A DNA stretch of 51,581 bases, taken from Acidimicrobiales bacterium. GTDB taxonomy: Bacteria; Actinomycetota; Acidimicrobiia; Acidimicrobiales; SHLQ01. Under the pieces are notes generated by a model. The model did not search any database. It was not told the origin of the DNA and worked only from the letters and a program-made list of their open reading frames with translations. Of the stretch, positions 34,410 to 43,048 are shown piece after piece. The position numbers and the translations under genes are program-made. Location: assembly GCA_004282895.1 (NCBI GenBank), contig SHLQ01000003.1:1-51581 (forward strand), given 5' to 3'. Within the stretch, counting starts at the first letter, position 1, and the number at the start of each line of letters is the position of its first letter.

Positions 34410-37400
34410 CGACCTGCACTCGATTCTGGTCATCGGATCGGGCCCGATTGTCATCGGCCAGGCCTGTGAGTTCGACTACTCCGGGACCCAGGCCTGTCGC
34501 GTGCTACGCGACGAGGGATACCGGGTCATTCTTGCCAACTCGAACCCTGCGACGATCATGACCGACCCCGACTTCGCCGACGCCACGTACATCGAACCGC
34601 TCACACGCGAGGTGCTCGAGGCGATCATCGAAGTGGAGCGGCCCGACGCCCTGCTTCCAACCCTCGGTGGCCAAACCGCATTGAACCTCGCCATGGAACT
34701 TGTCGAGGCCGGCTCACTCGATCGGCTGGGGGTCGAGCTCATTGGCGCCGATGCCAAGGCCATCGCCACCGCGGAGGACCGAGACCTGTTCAAGGAAGCG
34801 ATGCTCGAGATCGGACTCGAGGTCCCGCGATCCGGCGTGGCGCACAACTTGGAAGAAGCGCGGGTGGTGCTGGAGGAGATCGGGTTGCCGATCATCATCC
34901 GCCCGGCGTACATCCTCGGTGGCAAGGGCACCGGCATGGCCGCGACACCCGAGGAGTTCGAAAAGGTTGCTGCCAACGGCTTGGAAGCGAGTCCAATCTC
35001 GGAGATTCTCATCGAGGAGTCGATCGCAGGCTGGAAGGAATACGAACTCGAGGTGATGCGCGACCACCAGGACAACCAGGTGGTGGTGTGCTCCATCGAG
35101 AACGTTGACCCGATGGGTGTACACACCGGCGACTCCATCACGGTCGCACCGGTACAAACACTCAGCGATGTCGAGTTGCAGCTCATGCGCGACACCGCGT
35201 TTGCCGTCATGCGGCGCGTGGGCGTGGAGACCGGGGGATCGAACGTGCAGTTCGCCGTCGATCCGGCCGATGGACGCCAGGTGGTCATCGAGATGAACCC
35301 GCGTGTCTCCCGGTCGTCGGCGTTGGCATCGAAGGCGACGGGTTTCCCCATCGCCAAGATCGCCGCTCGCCTCGCCGTTGGGTACACCCTCGACGAGATC
35401 CCGAACGACATCACCAAGAAGACCCCCGCAAGCTTCGAACCAACGATCGACTACGTCGTCACGAAGATTCCCCGCTGGGCGTTCGAGAAGTTCCCCGGCA
35501 CGGCCGGTGTTCTCGGCACGGCCATGCAGTCGGTTGGTGAAGCCATGGCCATCGGACGGACGTTCCCGGAGTCCCTGCAGAAGGGGCTGCGCAGTCTCGA
35601 GTTGGGTCGACATGGCCTCAACTGCGACCCCGCGGAGGCCCATTACGACGAGCTCGACGATGCCGAGCTCCTTCGCCAGGCGGATATCCCGACGCCCGAG
35701 CGGATCTTCCAACTCGAGGCGTGCCTGCGGCGGGGAATGAGCGTCGAGACCGTACACGACGCAACCAAGGTGGATCGCTGGTTCCTCGATCAGATGAGCC
35801 GCGTCACGGAGGAGCGGGCCGCACTCGCCGAGGCCGGGTTCGAGGGGATGACCCCACGCTGGTGGAAACGCGTCAAGCAGCTTGGCTTCAGCGACGCTCA
35901 GCTGGCCTACCTCTGGGAAATGGACGAGTCGGCGGTACGAGCCGCACGCAAGGAGGCAGGGGTCGAGCCGACGTACAAAACGGTTGACACCTGTGGGGCA
36001 GAGTTCGCCGCCGAAACGCCGTATCACTACTCGACCTGGGAGGACACGACCGAGGTCGGCGACTCCGACCGGCCGAAGGTCATGATCCTCGGCTCTGGTC
36101 CCAATCGCATCGGGCAGGGTATCGAATTCGACTACTGCTGCGTCCACGCGAGTTTTGCGCTCAGCGAGGCGGGCTACGAGACCATCATGGTCAACTGCAA
36201 CCCGGAGACGGTCTCCACGGACTACGACACGAGCGATCGTCTCTACTTCGAGCCGCTCACGCTCGAAGATGTGTCGAACATCATCGAAGCCGAACAACCC
36301 GCTGGCATCATCGTCTCCCTTGGCGGGCAGACCCCGTTGAAGCTTGCCAACGACCTCCCACCCGAGCTCATCGCGGGCACGCCGCCGGCATCGATCGATC
36401 TTGCGGAGGACAGGGAGCAGTGGAATGCCCTCTGCGAACGGATGGGAATTCCCCAACCTCCGGGCGGCACTGCGAGCACCGCAGAGGAAGCACTCTCGAT
36501 CATCGGATCGATCGGGTACCCCGCCCTCGTACGGCCGTCCTACGTCCTGGGTGGTCGGGCGATGGAGATCGTGTACGACGACGAGGGTCTCACCACGGCC
36601 ATGAAACAACTCGCGACATTCGGTTCGCTCGGTCGAGAAGGCGGGCTGTCGGCGGAGCGTCCCGTGCTGATCGACCGTTTCCTCGAGGACGCGACCGAGG
36701 TGGACGTGGACGCCATCCGCGACAAAACCGGGGCGGTCCTTATTGGTGCGGTCATGGAACATGTCGAGGAAGCCGGCGTACACAGCGGCGACAGCGCCTG
36801 TGTCATCCCACCGCCGAACCTCTCCATGGCAACGATCGCAGAACTCGAACGGCATGCGACCAACATTGCGACCGAGCTGGACGTGGTCGGCCTGATCAAC
36901 GTGCAGTTCGCGGTGAAGGGTGGTGAGGTCTACGTGATCGAGGCGAACCCCCGGGCCTCGCGTACGGTGCCGTTCGTCGCGAAGGCAACCGGGGTGGCGC
37001 TCGCAAAGATCGCCGCCCGGGTGATGATGGGGGAGACGATCTCGGAGCTACGAGAAATCGGGCTCGTGCATCCGCCTGTCACCGGACATGTGGCGATCAA
37101 AGAGGCGGTGTTGCCGTTCAACCGCTTCCCGGATGCGGATCCACTCCTTGGCCCCGAGATGCGATCCACCGGCGAGGTCATGGGTATCGACTCGACCACC
37201 GGGCTCGCATTCACGAAGAGTCAGATGGCCGCCGGAGGAACACTTCCGGAGGGTGGAACCGTCTTCCTCAGCCTGGCCGACCGAGACAAGGTGGTTGGTA
37301 TCGAGGCGGCCCGTCGGTTTGTCGCTCTCGGCTTCAACGTCATCGCCACTGCGGGTACGTCCGCCGCCCTCGAGCGGGCTGGCGTGAAAGTTGGCCGACT

Positions 37401-37683
37401 GGTGGCAAAGGTGACGAACGACGGGCTTGGCCGCGACATCGATGAGCTCACGGCAGTCGACCTCATCGCGTCGGGAGACATCCAGCTGGTTGTGAACAGC
37501 CCGCGCGGGCGCGGTCCCCGTGCGGATGGTGCGTACATCCGCGCCGCAGCCGGATCGGCCGGAATTCCTCTCCTCACGACCGGCTCCGCCGCCTTGGCCG
37601 CCGCTCGCGGGATGGAGGACTGGCTGGCAACACCGCTGCAGGTGCGGTCGTTGCAGAGTTATCACCGGGGCGCCGTCGTCTGA
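34396..37683 (+). CDS. carB: Carbamoyl-phosphate synthase large subunit
   Basis: 1095 residues. Two homologous ATP-grasp halves: the first begins [20 protein letters not shown], the second [19 protein letters not shown] near residue 555. Phosphate and carbamate sites show [12 protein letters not shown] and [11 protein letters not shown], metal-binding [12 protein letters not shown] and [14 protein letters not shown]-terminal MGS-like regulatory domain begins near 950 ([20 protein letters not shown]). Slightly longer than the E. coli enzyme (1073). Confidence 0.98.
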   Translation: MPKRDDLHSILVIGSGPIVIGQACEFDYSGTQACRVLRDEGYRVILANSNPATIMTDPDFADATYIEPLTREVLEAIIEVERPDALLPTLGGQTALNLAMELVEAGSLDRLGVELIGADAKAIATAEDRDLFKEAMLEIGLEVPRSGVAHNLEEARVVLEEIGLPIIIRPAYILGGKGTGMAATPEEFEKVAANGLEASPISEILIEESIAGWKEYELEVMRDHQDNQVVVCSIENVDPMGVHTGDSITVAPVQTLSDVELQLMRDTAFAVMRRVGVETGGSNVQFAVDPADGRQVVIEMNPRVSRSSALASKATGFPIAKIAARLAVGYTLDEIPNDITKKTPASFEPTIDYVVTKIPRWAFEKFPGTAGVLGTAMQSVGEAMAIGRTFPESLQKGLRSLELGRHGLNCDPAEAHYDELDDAELLRQADIPTPERIFQLEACLRRGMSVETVHDATKVDRWFLDQMSRVTEERAALAEAGFEGMTPRWWKRVKQLGFSDAQLAYLWEMDESAVRAARKEAGVEPTYKTVDTCGAEFAAETPYHYSTWEDTTEVGDSDRPKVMILGSGPNRIGQGIEFDYCCVHASFALSEAGYETIMVNCNPETVSTDYDTSDRLYFEPLTLEDVSNIIEAEQPAGIIVSLGGQTPLKLANDLPPELIAGTPPASIDLAEDREQWNALCERMGIPQPPGGTASTAEEALSIIGSIGYPALVRPSYVLGGRAMEIVYDDEGLTTAMKQLATFGSLGREGGLSAERPVLIDRFLEDATEVDVDAIRDKTGAVLIGAVMEHVEEAGVHSGDSACVIPPPNLSMATIAELERHATNIATELDVVGLINVQFAVKGGEVYVIEANPRASRTVPFVAKATGVALAKIAARVMMGETISELREIGLVHPPVTGHVAIKEAVLPFNRFPDADPLLGPEMRSTGEVMGIDSTTGLAFTKSQMAAGGTLPEGGTVFLSLADRDKVVGIEAARRFVALGFNVIATAGTSAALERAGVKVGRLVAKVTNDGLGRDIDELTAVDLIASGDIQLVVNSPRGRGPRADGAYIRAAAGSAGIPLLTTGSAALAAARGMEDWLATPLQVRSLQSYHRGAVV

Positions 37684-38597
37684 TGGTCGATCTGTCGACA
37701 ACAGTCGGCGATCTGTCGTTGCCGAACCCGGTGATGACGGCGTCCGGTACGGCCGGACACGGAGCCGAACTGGCATCGTATTTTGACCTCGCAGAGCTGG
37801 GGGCGCTGGTCGTCAAGTCCTTGTCGGTTATGCCCTGGGCGGGCAATCCCGCGCCACGCGTGGTGGAGATCGCGGGCGGCATGATGAACAGCGTTGGCCT
37901 CCAGGGCCCCGGCGTCGCCGGGTGGATCGAGGACGAGCTTCCGGCATTGCGCGATTCCGGTGCGCGGGTTGTGGCCAGTATCTGGGGCCGCACGGTCGAG
38001 GAATATCGGCAGGCCGCCGATGCGCTGCTTGAGGTCCAGGACGATCTTCTTGCCGTTGAAATCAACGTCTCGTGTCCGAACATCGAGGATCGAAGCAAGA
38101 TGTTCTCGCATTCGGCCGAAAGCGCTTCGGCGGTGCTCGAAGCCACGCAATCCATACGGATTCCCCGCTGGGCGAAATTGAGTCCGAATGTGCCCGATAT
38201 CGCGGAGATCGCGCACGCGGTCTGGCACGCAGGGGCGAATGCCGTCACGCTGACGAACACCCTCATCGGTATCGTGCTCGATCCGGTCACCGGCAAGCCA
38301 GTGCTGGGCGGAGGGGGCGGTGGGGTATCCGGTCAGGCGATTCGACCTGTCACACTGCGTGCGGTCTACGACGTGAGCGCGACGTACCCGGATCTGCCCA
38401 TCATCGGCGTTGGGGGTATCGCTGCAGCCGAACATGCTGTGCAGTACCTTCGGGCGGGTGCGAGCGCCGTGCAGGTGGGCACGGCAACGTTCGAGAACCC
38501 AAGAGCTACCCACAAGATCGCAAAGGATCTCGGCCGCTGGTGCCGAGAACAGGGAGTTGAGCGCATCACCGATCTAATCGGTACGGCGCACGTGTGA
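37683..38597 (+). CDS. pyrD: Dihydroorotate dehydrogenase, class 1 (1B-like)
   Basis: 304 residues, one-base overlap with carB (TGATG). FMN TIM-barrel: NPVMTASGTAGHG, VVKSLSVMPWAGNP, MMNSVGLQGPG, and the class 1 catalytic Cys in INVSCPN. C-terminal IGVGGIAAAEHAVQYLRAGA binds FMN phosphate. The sequence looks like class 1B, which normally needs PyrK for NAD coupling, but no pyrK is found in the operon or window. The membrane class 2 enzyme of many other Actinobacteria is not what is seen here. Confidence 0.93.
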   Translation: MVDLSTTVGDLSLPNPVMTASGTAGHGAELASYFDLAELGALVVKSLSVMPWAGNPAPRVVEIAGGMMNSVGLQGPGVAGWIEDELPALRDSGARVVASIWGRTVEEYRQAADALLEVQDDLLAVEINVSCPNIEDRSKMFSHSAESASAVLEATQSIRIPRWAKLSPNVPDIAEIAHAVWHAGANAVTLTNTLIGIVLDPVTGKPVLGGGGGGVSGQAIRPVTLRAVYDVSATYPDLPIIGVGGIAAAEHAVQYLRAGASAVQVGTATFENPRATHKIAKDLGRWCREQGVERITDLIGTAHV

Positions 38598-38616
38598 CAC
38601 CCATGGAGGACATGAC

Positions 38617-39312
38617 ATGACCGATGTTTCCGACGAACTCCGCAGCAAGCTGTGTGTTGCCCTCGACGTCGACGACCTCGTGGAGGCCGGCCGACTCGGA
38701 CGGGAGCTGCGGCCATGGTTCGGCGCCGCCAAGGTTGGCCTGGAGCTCTTCACCGCCGCAGGGGCCGACGCCATCGGCACGCTGATCGAGATGGGGTACG
38801 ACGTCTTTCTCGACCTCAAGATGTATGACATTCCCACAACCGTGGAGAAGGCATCCCGGGTGCTCGGCGCCCTGGGTGTGACCTACGCGACGTACCACGC
38901 CCAAGGTGGCCTCGACGTCCTGAAGGCGGGCGCCAACGGCCTGCGTGAGGGTGCATCCAACGCGGGACTTCCCGAGCCAAAACCTCTGGCGATCACCGTG
39001 CTCACCTCAGATGCCGGTGCACCGGAACACATCATGCCGAAACGGGTGCTCACCGCGGTCGAGGCTGGCATGGCCGGACTCGTGTGCTCGGCCGATGACG
39101 TGAAGGAGGCCAGCCACTACGCACCACGGTTGCTCGCGGTCACACCGGGAATTCGACCCGCAGGCGCGGACGCGCATGATCAGGCCCGTGTGGCCACACC
39201 CAAGGCAGCGATTGAGGCGGGCTCCGACCTACTGGTGATCGGGCGGGCCGTGACCCTTGCCGATGATCGCGTCGCGGCAGCCGAGTCGATTATCGAAAGC
39301 ATCCTGTCCTAG
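38617..39312 (+). CDS. pyrF: Orotidine 5'-phosphate decarboxylase (short, type 1)
   Basis: 231 residues, GGAGG before ATG 38617. Last step to UMP. Catalytic Asp/Lys cluster in DLKMYDIPTTV, CVALDVDD at the N-terminus, VTPGIRPAGADAHDQARVATP and the phosphate-binding IGRAVT. This is the short Bacillus/E. coli type rather than the longer type 2 common in mycobacteria. Confidence 0.96.
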   Translation: MTDVSDELRSKLCVALDVDDLVEAGRLGRELRPWFGAAKVGLELFTAAGADAIGTLIEMGYDVFLDLKMYDIPTTVEKASRVLGALGVTYATYHAQGGLDVLKAGANGLREGASNAGLPEPKPLAITVLTSDAGAPEHIMPKRVLTAVEAGMAGLVCSADDVKEASHYAPRLLAVTPGIRPAGADAHDQARVATPKAAIEAGSDLLVIGRAVTLADDRVAAAESIIESILS

Positions 39313-39313
39313 G

Positions 39314-39319
39314 TACGGT
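39314..39319 (+). promoter_or_regulatory. -10 box of mihF (leaderless)
   Basis: TACGGT, 6 nt, ATG 39326; gives mihF-gmk a promoter independent of the pyr operon. Confidence 0.45.
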
Positions 39320-39325
39320 TCAGGG

Positions 39326-39637
39326 ATGCAGACATCCGGTGAGCGTGAGGCCGCCTACGCCCACATTGCGGCGGTCCGATCCTCGTGGGCCGGGTACAAA
39401 CAGCGGGTCATCGACGGGGATCTGTCCTACGACGAGATCTTTGTGATCGCCGACGAGGATCCCGTCCTGGCCACGATGAAGCTGTTGCCACTGATCGAAT
39501 CGATTCCGGAGGTCGGCAAAGTGCGGTCCAGGCGGGCGCTTGAAGGGTGCGGGATCGGTGAAGCGGTGACTGTCGCCGACGTCAAGGGTCACGCTCGAGC
39601 CGCCTTGCGCTCGGCGCTGGAGCTGGGTAGTGAGTGA
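39326..39637 (+). CDS. mihF: Actinobacterial integration host factor (mIHF)
   Basis: 103 residues from ATG 39326. Nucleoid-associated DNA-bending protein unique to Actinobacteria, unrelated to HU/IHF. The helix-two-turn-helix DNA-binding segment is at about 53-80 (LLPLIESIPEVGKVRSRRAL) with ALEGCGI after it. Its place before gmk-rpoZ is the standard actinobacterial arrangement and is the best phylum marker in the window. Overlaps gmk by 8 nt. Confidence 0.95.
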   Translation: MQTSGEREAAYAHIAAVRSSWAGYKQRVIDGDLSYDEIFVIADEDPVLATMKLLPLIESIPEVGKVRSRRALEGCGIGEAVTVADVKGHARAALRSALELGSE

Positions 39638-40193
39638 CACACTCGACGAGCTCGGGACCGTGGTGGTGATCTCTGGGCCAGGCGGCGTCGGCAAGGGAAC
39701 GGTCGTCGAACGTTTGGTGGATATCGACGATTCGTTGGTGCTGTCGCGTAGTTGGACCACTCGTGCGCCCCGCCCCGGGGAGTCGCCCGACGCGTATGAG
39801 TTCGTTACGAAGACAGACTTCCTGAACGCACTAACCGCAGGGGAGTTCCTCGAGTGGAACCACTTCCTCGGCTCGGCCTACTACGCATCACCGGTCCCAC
39901 GGGGGCTCAACGGACGCACGCTGGTTCTCGAGATCGATGTGAACGGCGCGCGTCAGGTGTTGGAACGCGTGCCCGAAGCCATCCTGGTATTCATTGACGC
40001 GCCCACTCCCGAAGAACAACAAAACCGGCTGGTTGGACGAGGTGACACCCCCGAACAGGTGGAACGGCGCATGGCCGCAGGTCGAGCGGAGCGGGCGCTG
40101 GCCCAGGAGCTGCCCTACGAGTACGTCGAGAACACGGTGTTGGACGACGCAGTAAATGCGCTGACGTCCATCATTGCTCGCAGAACCAGCTGA
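39630..40193 (+). CDS. gmk: Guanylate kinase
   Basis: 187 residues from GTG 39630. Phosphorylates GMP. P-loop ISGPGGVGKGT (the usual Ser is Gly), GMP-binding SRSWTTRAPRPGE and FVTKTDF, EIDVNGARQV, and lid arginines in RRMAAGRAE. Coupled to mihF by an 8-nt overlap. Confidence 0.95.
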   Translation: MSDTLDELGTVVVISGPGGVGKGTVVERLVDIDDSLVLSRSWTTRAPRPGESPDAYEFVTKTDFLNALTAGEFLEWNHFLGSAYYASPVPRGLNGRTLVLEIDVNGARQVLERVPEAILVFIDAPTPEEQQNRLVGRGDTPEQVERRMAAGRAERALAQELPYEYVENTVLDDAVNALTSIIARRTS

Positions 40194-40199
40194 TACGCT
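40194..40199 (+). promoter_or_regulatory. Possible -10 box of rpoZ-coaBC
   Basis: TACGCT 38 nt before ATG 40238; the implied leader of about 30 nt carries a CAGGAG ribosome site at about 40227-40232. Confidence 0.35.
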
Positions 40200-40237
40200 G
40201 GAGAGTCGGCCTATTGGCCTCGCGTACAGGAGTTCCC

Positions 40238-40561
40238 ATGTCTGAAGAAACGTCCATGATTGATCCGCAGGTCGAGACGCTGCTCGAGCTTGCTGGCTCC
40301 AAGTTCCGGCTGGTCACGCTCGGCTCGAAGCGGGCCCGTCAGATCAACGCCTACTTCGGACAGTTGGGTGATGGTCTGGGTTCGAGTATTCCGCCGCAGG
40401 TGACCAGCACGGCCCGCAAGCCGCTGTCGATCGCCTTCGAGGAGATCGCCGCCAAGAAGATCGAGCCGATCGAGCGTGACTTCGAGGCCGAGGCGCTGGC
40501 CGAGGCCCAAGCAGCCGCAGACGCCGCCGCGCTTGACGCCGAGCTCGCTGAAGCCGACTGA
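40238..40561 (+). CDS. rpoZ: RNA polymerase omega subunit
   Basis: 107 residues from ATG 40238, chosen over an in-frame TTG at 40214 because CAGGAG lies just upstream. Omega helps fold beta-prime. Conserved MIDPQVETLLELAGSKFRLV, RARQINAYF and ARKPLSIAFEEIAAKKI are present. The tail is a short Ala/Glu/Asp helix. Confidence 0.95.
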   Translation: MSEETSMIDPQVETLLELAGSKFRLVTLGSKRARQINAYFGQLGDGLGSSIPPQVTSTARKPLSIAFEEIAAKKIEPIERDFEAEALAEAQAAADAAALDAELAEAD

Positions 40562-40569
40562 GCCAACCC

Positions 40570-41757
40570 ATGTCGGCACTCCACGGCACCCGGGTCGTTC
40601 TGGGAGTCACCGGCGGAATCGCGGCATACAAGGCGGTTGAGGTAAGCCGCCGCCTGGTGGATGCGGGCGCGCACGTGGTGCCGATTCTCACGGCAGGCGC
40701 CGAGAAGTTCATCGGCCGCGTGACCTTCGATGCGTTGGCATCGGAGAAGGTCCAGACCTCGCTGTGGGACGAGAGCAGTCCGATCCCACACACCACGCTC
40801 GGCCAGACCGCCGATCTCATCATCGTTGCGCCCGCCACCGCCCGGCTCCTCAGCGACTACCGCACCGGCCGGTCCGATGACCTGTTGACCGCCACCCTGA
40901 TTGCGACGCGGGCGCCGGTGCTTGTGGCGCCGGCGATGCACACCGAAATGTGGGAACACGCGGCGGTGCAGGACAACATCTCCACACTGCGCGACCGGGG
41001 TGTACATATCGTCAACCCGGAGGCTGGACGGCTTGCGGGCGGTGACCTCGGCTTCGGACGCCTCGCAGCGCCGGAGACGATCGTTGCCCATGCGGAGCGC
41101 GTCCTCTCCGCCGGTGACCTGGTCGGAACCCACGTGGTCATCACCGCCGGTGGGACTCGGGAGGCCATCGACCCGGTCCGCGTCATCTCGAACCGGTCCA
41201 CGGGAAAACAGGGCTACGCGCTGGCCGAGGCTGCCTGGGCTCGCGGAGCGAGGGTGACGCTGATCTCCACGGTCGACCGACCCGATCCCGTCGCTGTGGA
41301 GGTGGTGCAGGTGGCGTCGGCGGCCGAGATGCAATTAGCGGTCGAAGCGGTCAACACGGCGGACGTCATCATCATGGCGGCTGCGGTGGCCGACTTCCGG
41401 CCGGCCAATCCGGCCGACCAGAAGATCAAGAAGGGGGACGCCGCGACGCCCGCGATCGAGCTCGAGCGAACGCATGACTTCCTTGTCGATTTGGGGGCAT
41501 CGAAAGCCGAAGGTCAGACGATCGTGGGGTTTGCCGCAGAGACGAACGATCTTGTCTCGAATGCTCGAGGCAAACTCGAACGCAAGAACCTCGACCTGAT
41601 CGTGGCCAATGACGTGTCTGAACCCGGGGCCGGCTTCGGACACGACACGAACAAGGTGACGATTCTTGGCCAGAACGGTGCCGAATCCGATGTCGCGATG
41701 TCATCCAAACGAGTGGTGGCCGATGCGATACTGGACGCCGTGGTGGCCATCCGCTGA
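40570..41757 (+). CDS. coaBC: Bifunctional CoaBC (PPC synthetase / PPCDC)
   Basis: 395 residues. Makes 4'-phosphopantetheine for CoA. N-terminal FMN decarboxylase domain: GVTGGIAAYK, H74 in SPIPHTTLGQTADL, VAPAMHTEMW. The loop that in E. coli holds catalytic Cys158 reads GRLAGGDLGFGRL here, with Gly at the Cys position, and the whole protein contains no cysteine. C-terminal CTP-dependent synthetase domain from about 185: VVITAGGTREAIDPVR, NRSTGKQGYALAEAA, MAAAVADFRP and KIKK. Substitution at this Cys may be normal for Actinobacteria (from memory). Confidence 0.95.
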   Translation: MSALHGTRVVLGVTGGIAAYKAVEVSRRLVDAGAHVVPILTAGAEKFIGRVTFDALASEKVQTSLWDESSPIPHTTLGQTADLIIVAPATARLLSDYRTGRSDDLLTATLIATRAPVLVAPAMHTEMWEHAAVQDNISTLRDRGVHIVNPEAGRLAGGDLGFGRLAAPETIVAHAERVLSAGDLVGTHVVITAGGTREAIDPVRVISNRSTGKQGYALAEAAWARGARVTLISTVDRPDPVAVEVVQVASAAEMQLAVEAVNTADVIIMAAAVADFRPANPADQKIKKGDAATPAIELERTHDFLVDLGASKAEGQTIVGFAAETNDLVSNARGKLERKNLDLIVANDVSEPGAGFGHDTNKVTILGQNGAESDVAMSSKRVVADAILDAVVAIR

Positions 41758-41778
41758 CTCGGCCCCACTGGCCCGAGT
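41757..41778 (+). other. Hairpin after coaBC
   Basis: ACTCGGCC and GGCCCGAGT pair around a CCACT loop with one bulged base. No U-tract follows, so an intrinsic terminator is weak; it could be an mRNA 3' stabiliser. Confidence 0.4.
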
Positions 41779-41806
41779 GAACCGGGTCGAATCTTCACTG
41801 AACATC

Positions 41807-41812
41807 TACAGT
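41807..41812 (+). promoter_or_regulatory. -10 box of metK
   Basis: TACAGT 26 nt before GTG 41839; the short leader contains AAGGAG (about 41827-41832). Confidence 0.4.
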
Positions 41813-41838
41813 AGTCCTGTCAATCCAAGGAGAACGTT

Positions 41839-43038
41839 GTGACCACGAACTACACCTTCACATCGGAGTCGGTGACCGAGGGCCATCCCGACAAGATGGC
41901 CGACCAGATCTCGGACTCGATTCTCGATGCGATTCTCGAACAGGATCCGATGTCCCGGGTCGCCTGCGAAACGATGGTCACGACCGGCCTGGCCATGGTC
42001 GCCGGTGAGATCACCACGTCTGCCTACGTTGACATACCCGCTGTTGTTCGCGAGACGATCAACGAAATCGGATATGACCGTGAGTCCTTTGGGTTCGATG
42101 GAAACACCTGCGGTGTGATGGTCTCGATCGACGAGCAGTCTCCCGATATCGCCCAGGGTGTTGACGACAGCGAGGAAGTTCGCTCGGGTACCTCAGGTGA
42201 AGAGGACGATCTCGACAAACAGGGTGCGGGCGACCAGGGAATGATGTTCGGCTACGCCTGCAACGAGACCGATGCTCTCATGCCGCTTCCCATTCACGTT
42301 GCGCACCGGATGGCCGAACGACTGGCGGCGGTTCGCAAAGCTGGCACGGTGCCGTACCTGCGGCCTGACGGCAAGACCCAGGTGACCTTCGACTACGAGG
42401 ACGGGCGTCCAACGAAGCTGCGGGCTGTCCTCATCTCGACCCAACACAACGACGGTGTCGATCGCGACACGATGATCCGCCCAGATCTCATCGACAACGT
42501 GATCAAACCCGTGATTCCGTCGGAGTATGCCGATGATGACTACGAGGTCTACATCAACCCGACCGGACGGTTTGTGATCGGTGGACCCGTCGGTGATGCC
42601 GGCCTCACCGGCCGCAAGATCATTGTGGATACCTACGGCGGGATGGGTCGTCACGGCGGCGGCGCATTCTCGGGCAAGGACCCCTCCAAGGTGGACCGTT
42701 CCGCCGCTTATGCGACCCGCTGGGTGGCAAAGAACCTGGTGGCTGCCGGCGCCGCTGACCGGTGCGAAGTGCAGGTTGCCTACGCCATCGGCATGGCTCG
42801 GCCCGTCTCGGTGTACGTCGAGACGTTTGGTACCGCCCATGTCGATCCGGAGAAGGTCAGCGATGTCGTGCAAGACGTGTTCGATCTCCGTCCCGCCGCC
42901 ATTCTGCGCGACCTTCAGCTGCGCCGCCCGGTGTTCAAACCGACCGCCGCCTATGGCCACTTCGGGCGAACCGGCGATGGCTTCACGTGGGAGAACACGG
43001 ATCGCACCAGCGACCTGAAGTCCGCCCTCGGGCTGTAG
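41839..43038 (+). CDS. metK: S-adenosylmethionine synthetase
   Basis: 399 residues from GTG 41839 with AAGGAG upstream. Makes SAM from ATP and methionine. Signature [29 protein letters not shown], the P-loop [19 protein letters not shown] and a C-terminal [12 protein letters not shown]. The 81-nt upstream gap is too short for a SAM riboswitch plus promoter, and I see none. Confidence 0.98.
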   Translation: MTTNYTFTSESVTEGHPDKMADQISDSILDAILEQDPMSRVACETMVTTGLAMVAGEITTSAYVDIPAVVRETINEIGYDRESFGFDGNTCGVMVSIDEQSPDIAQGVDDSEEVRSGTSGEEDDLDKQGAGDQGMMFGYACNETDALMPLPIHVAHRMAERLAAVRKAGTVPYLRPDGKTQVTFDYEDGRPTKLRAVLISTQHNDGVDRDTMIRPDLIDNVIKPVIPSEYADDDYEVYINPTGRFVIGGPVGDAGLTGRKIIVDTYGGMGRHGGGAFSGKDPSKVDRSAAYATRWVAKNLVAAGAADRCEVQVAYAIGMARPVSVYVETFGTAHVDPEKVSDVVQDVFDLRPAAILRDLQLRRPVFKPTAAYGHFGRTGDGFTWENTDRTSDLKSALGL

Positions 43039-43041
43039 TTT
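43036..43041 (+). promoter_or_regulatory. -10 box of priA (leaderless)
   Basis: TAGTTT overlaps the metK stop codon; 7 nt to GTG 43049. The spacer CACGGGG could also be a weak ribosome site. Confidence 0.4.
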
Positions 43042-43048
43042 CACGGGG

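Noticed and set aside
34714..36855. Open reading frame of over 700 codons on the minus strand
   Set aside because: It lies exactly antisense to carB, has no recognisable domain and is a by-product of GC-rich codon usage; carB is unequivocal. The same applies to other long antisense frames opposite ruvB, rarA, alaS, carA and priA.
41758..41838. SAM riboswitch before metK
   Set aside because: Only 81 nt including a promoter box and ribosome site; no SAM-I, SAM-II or SAM-IV core is seen.
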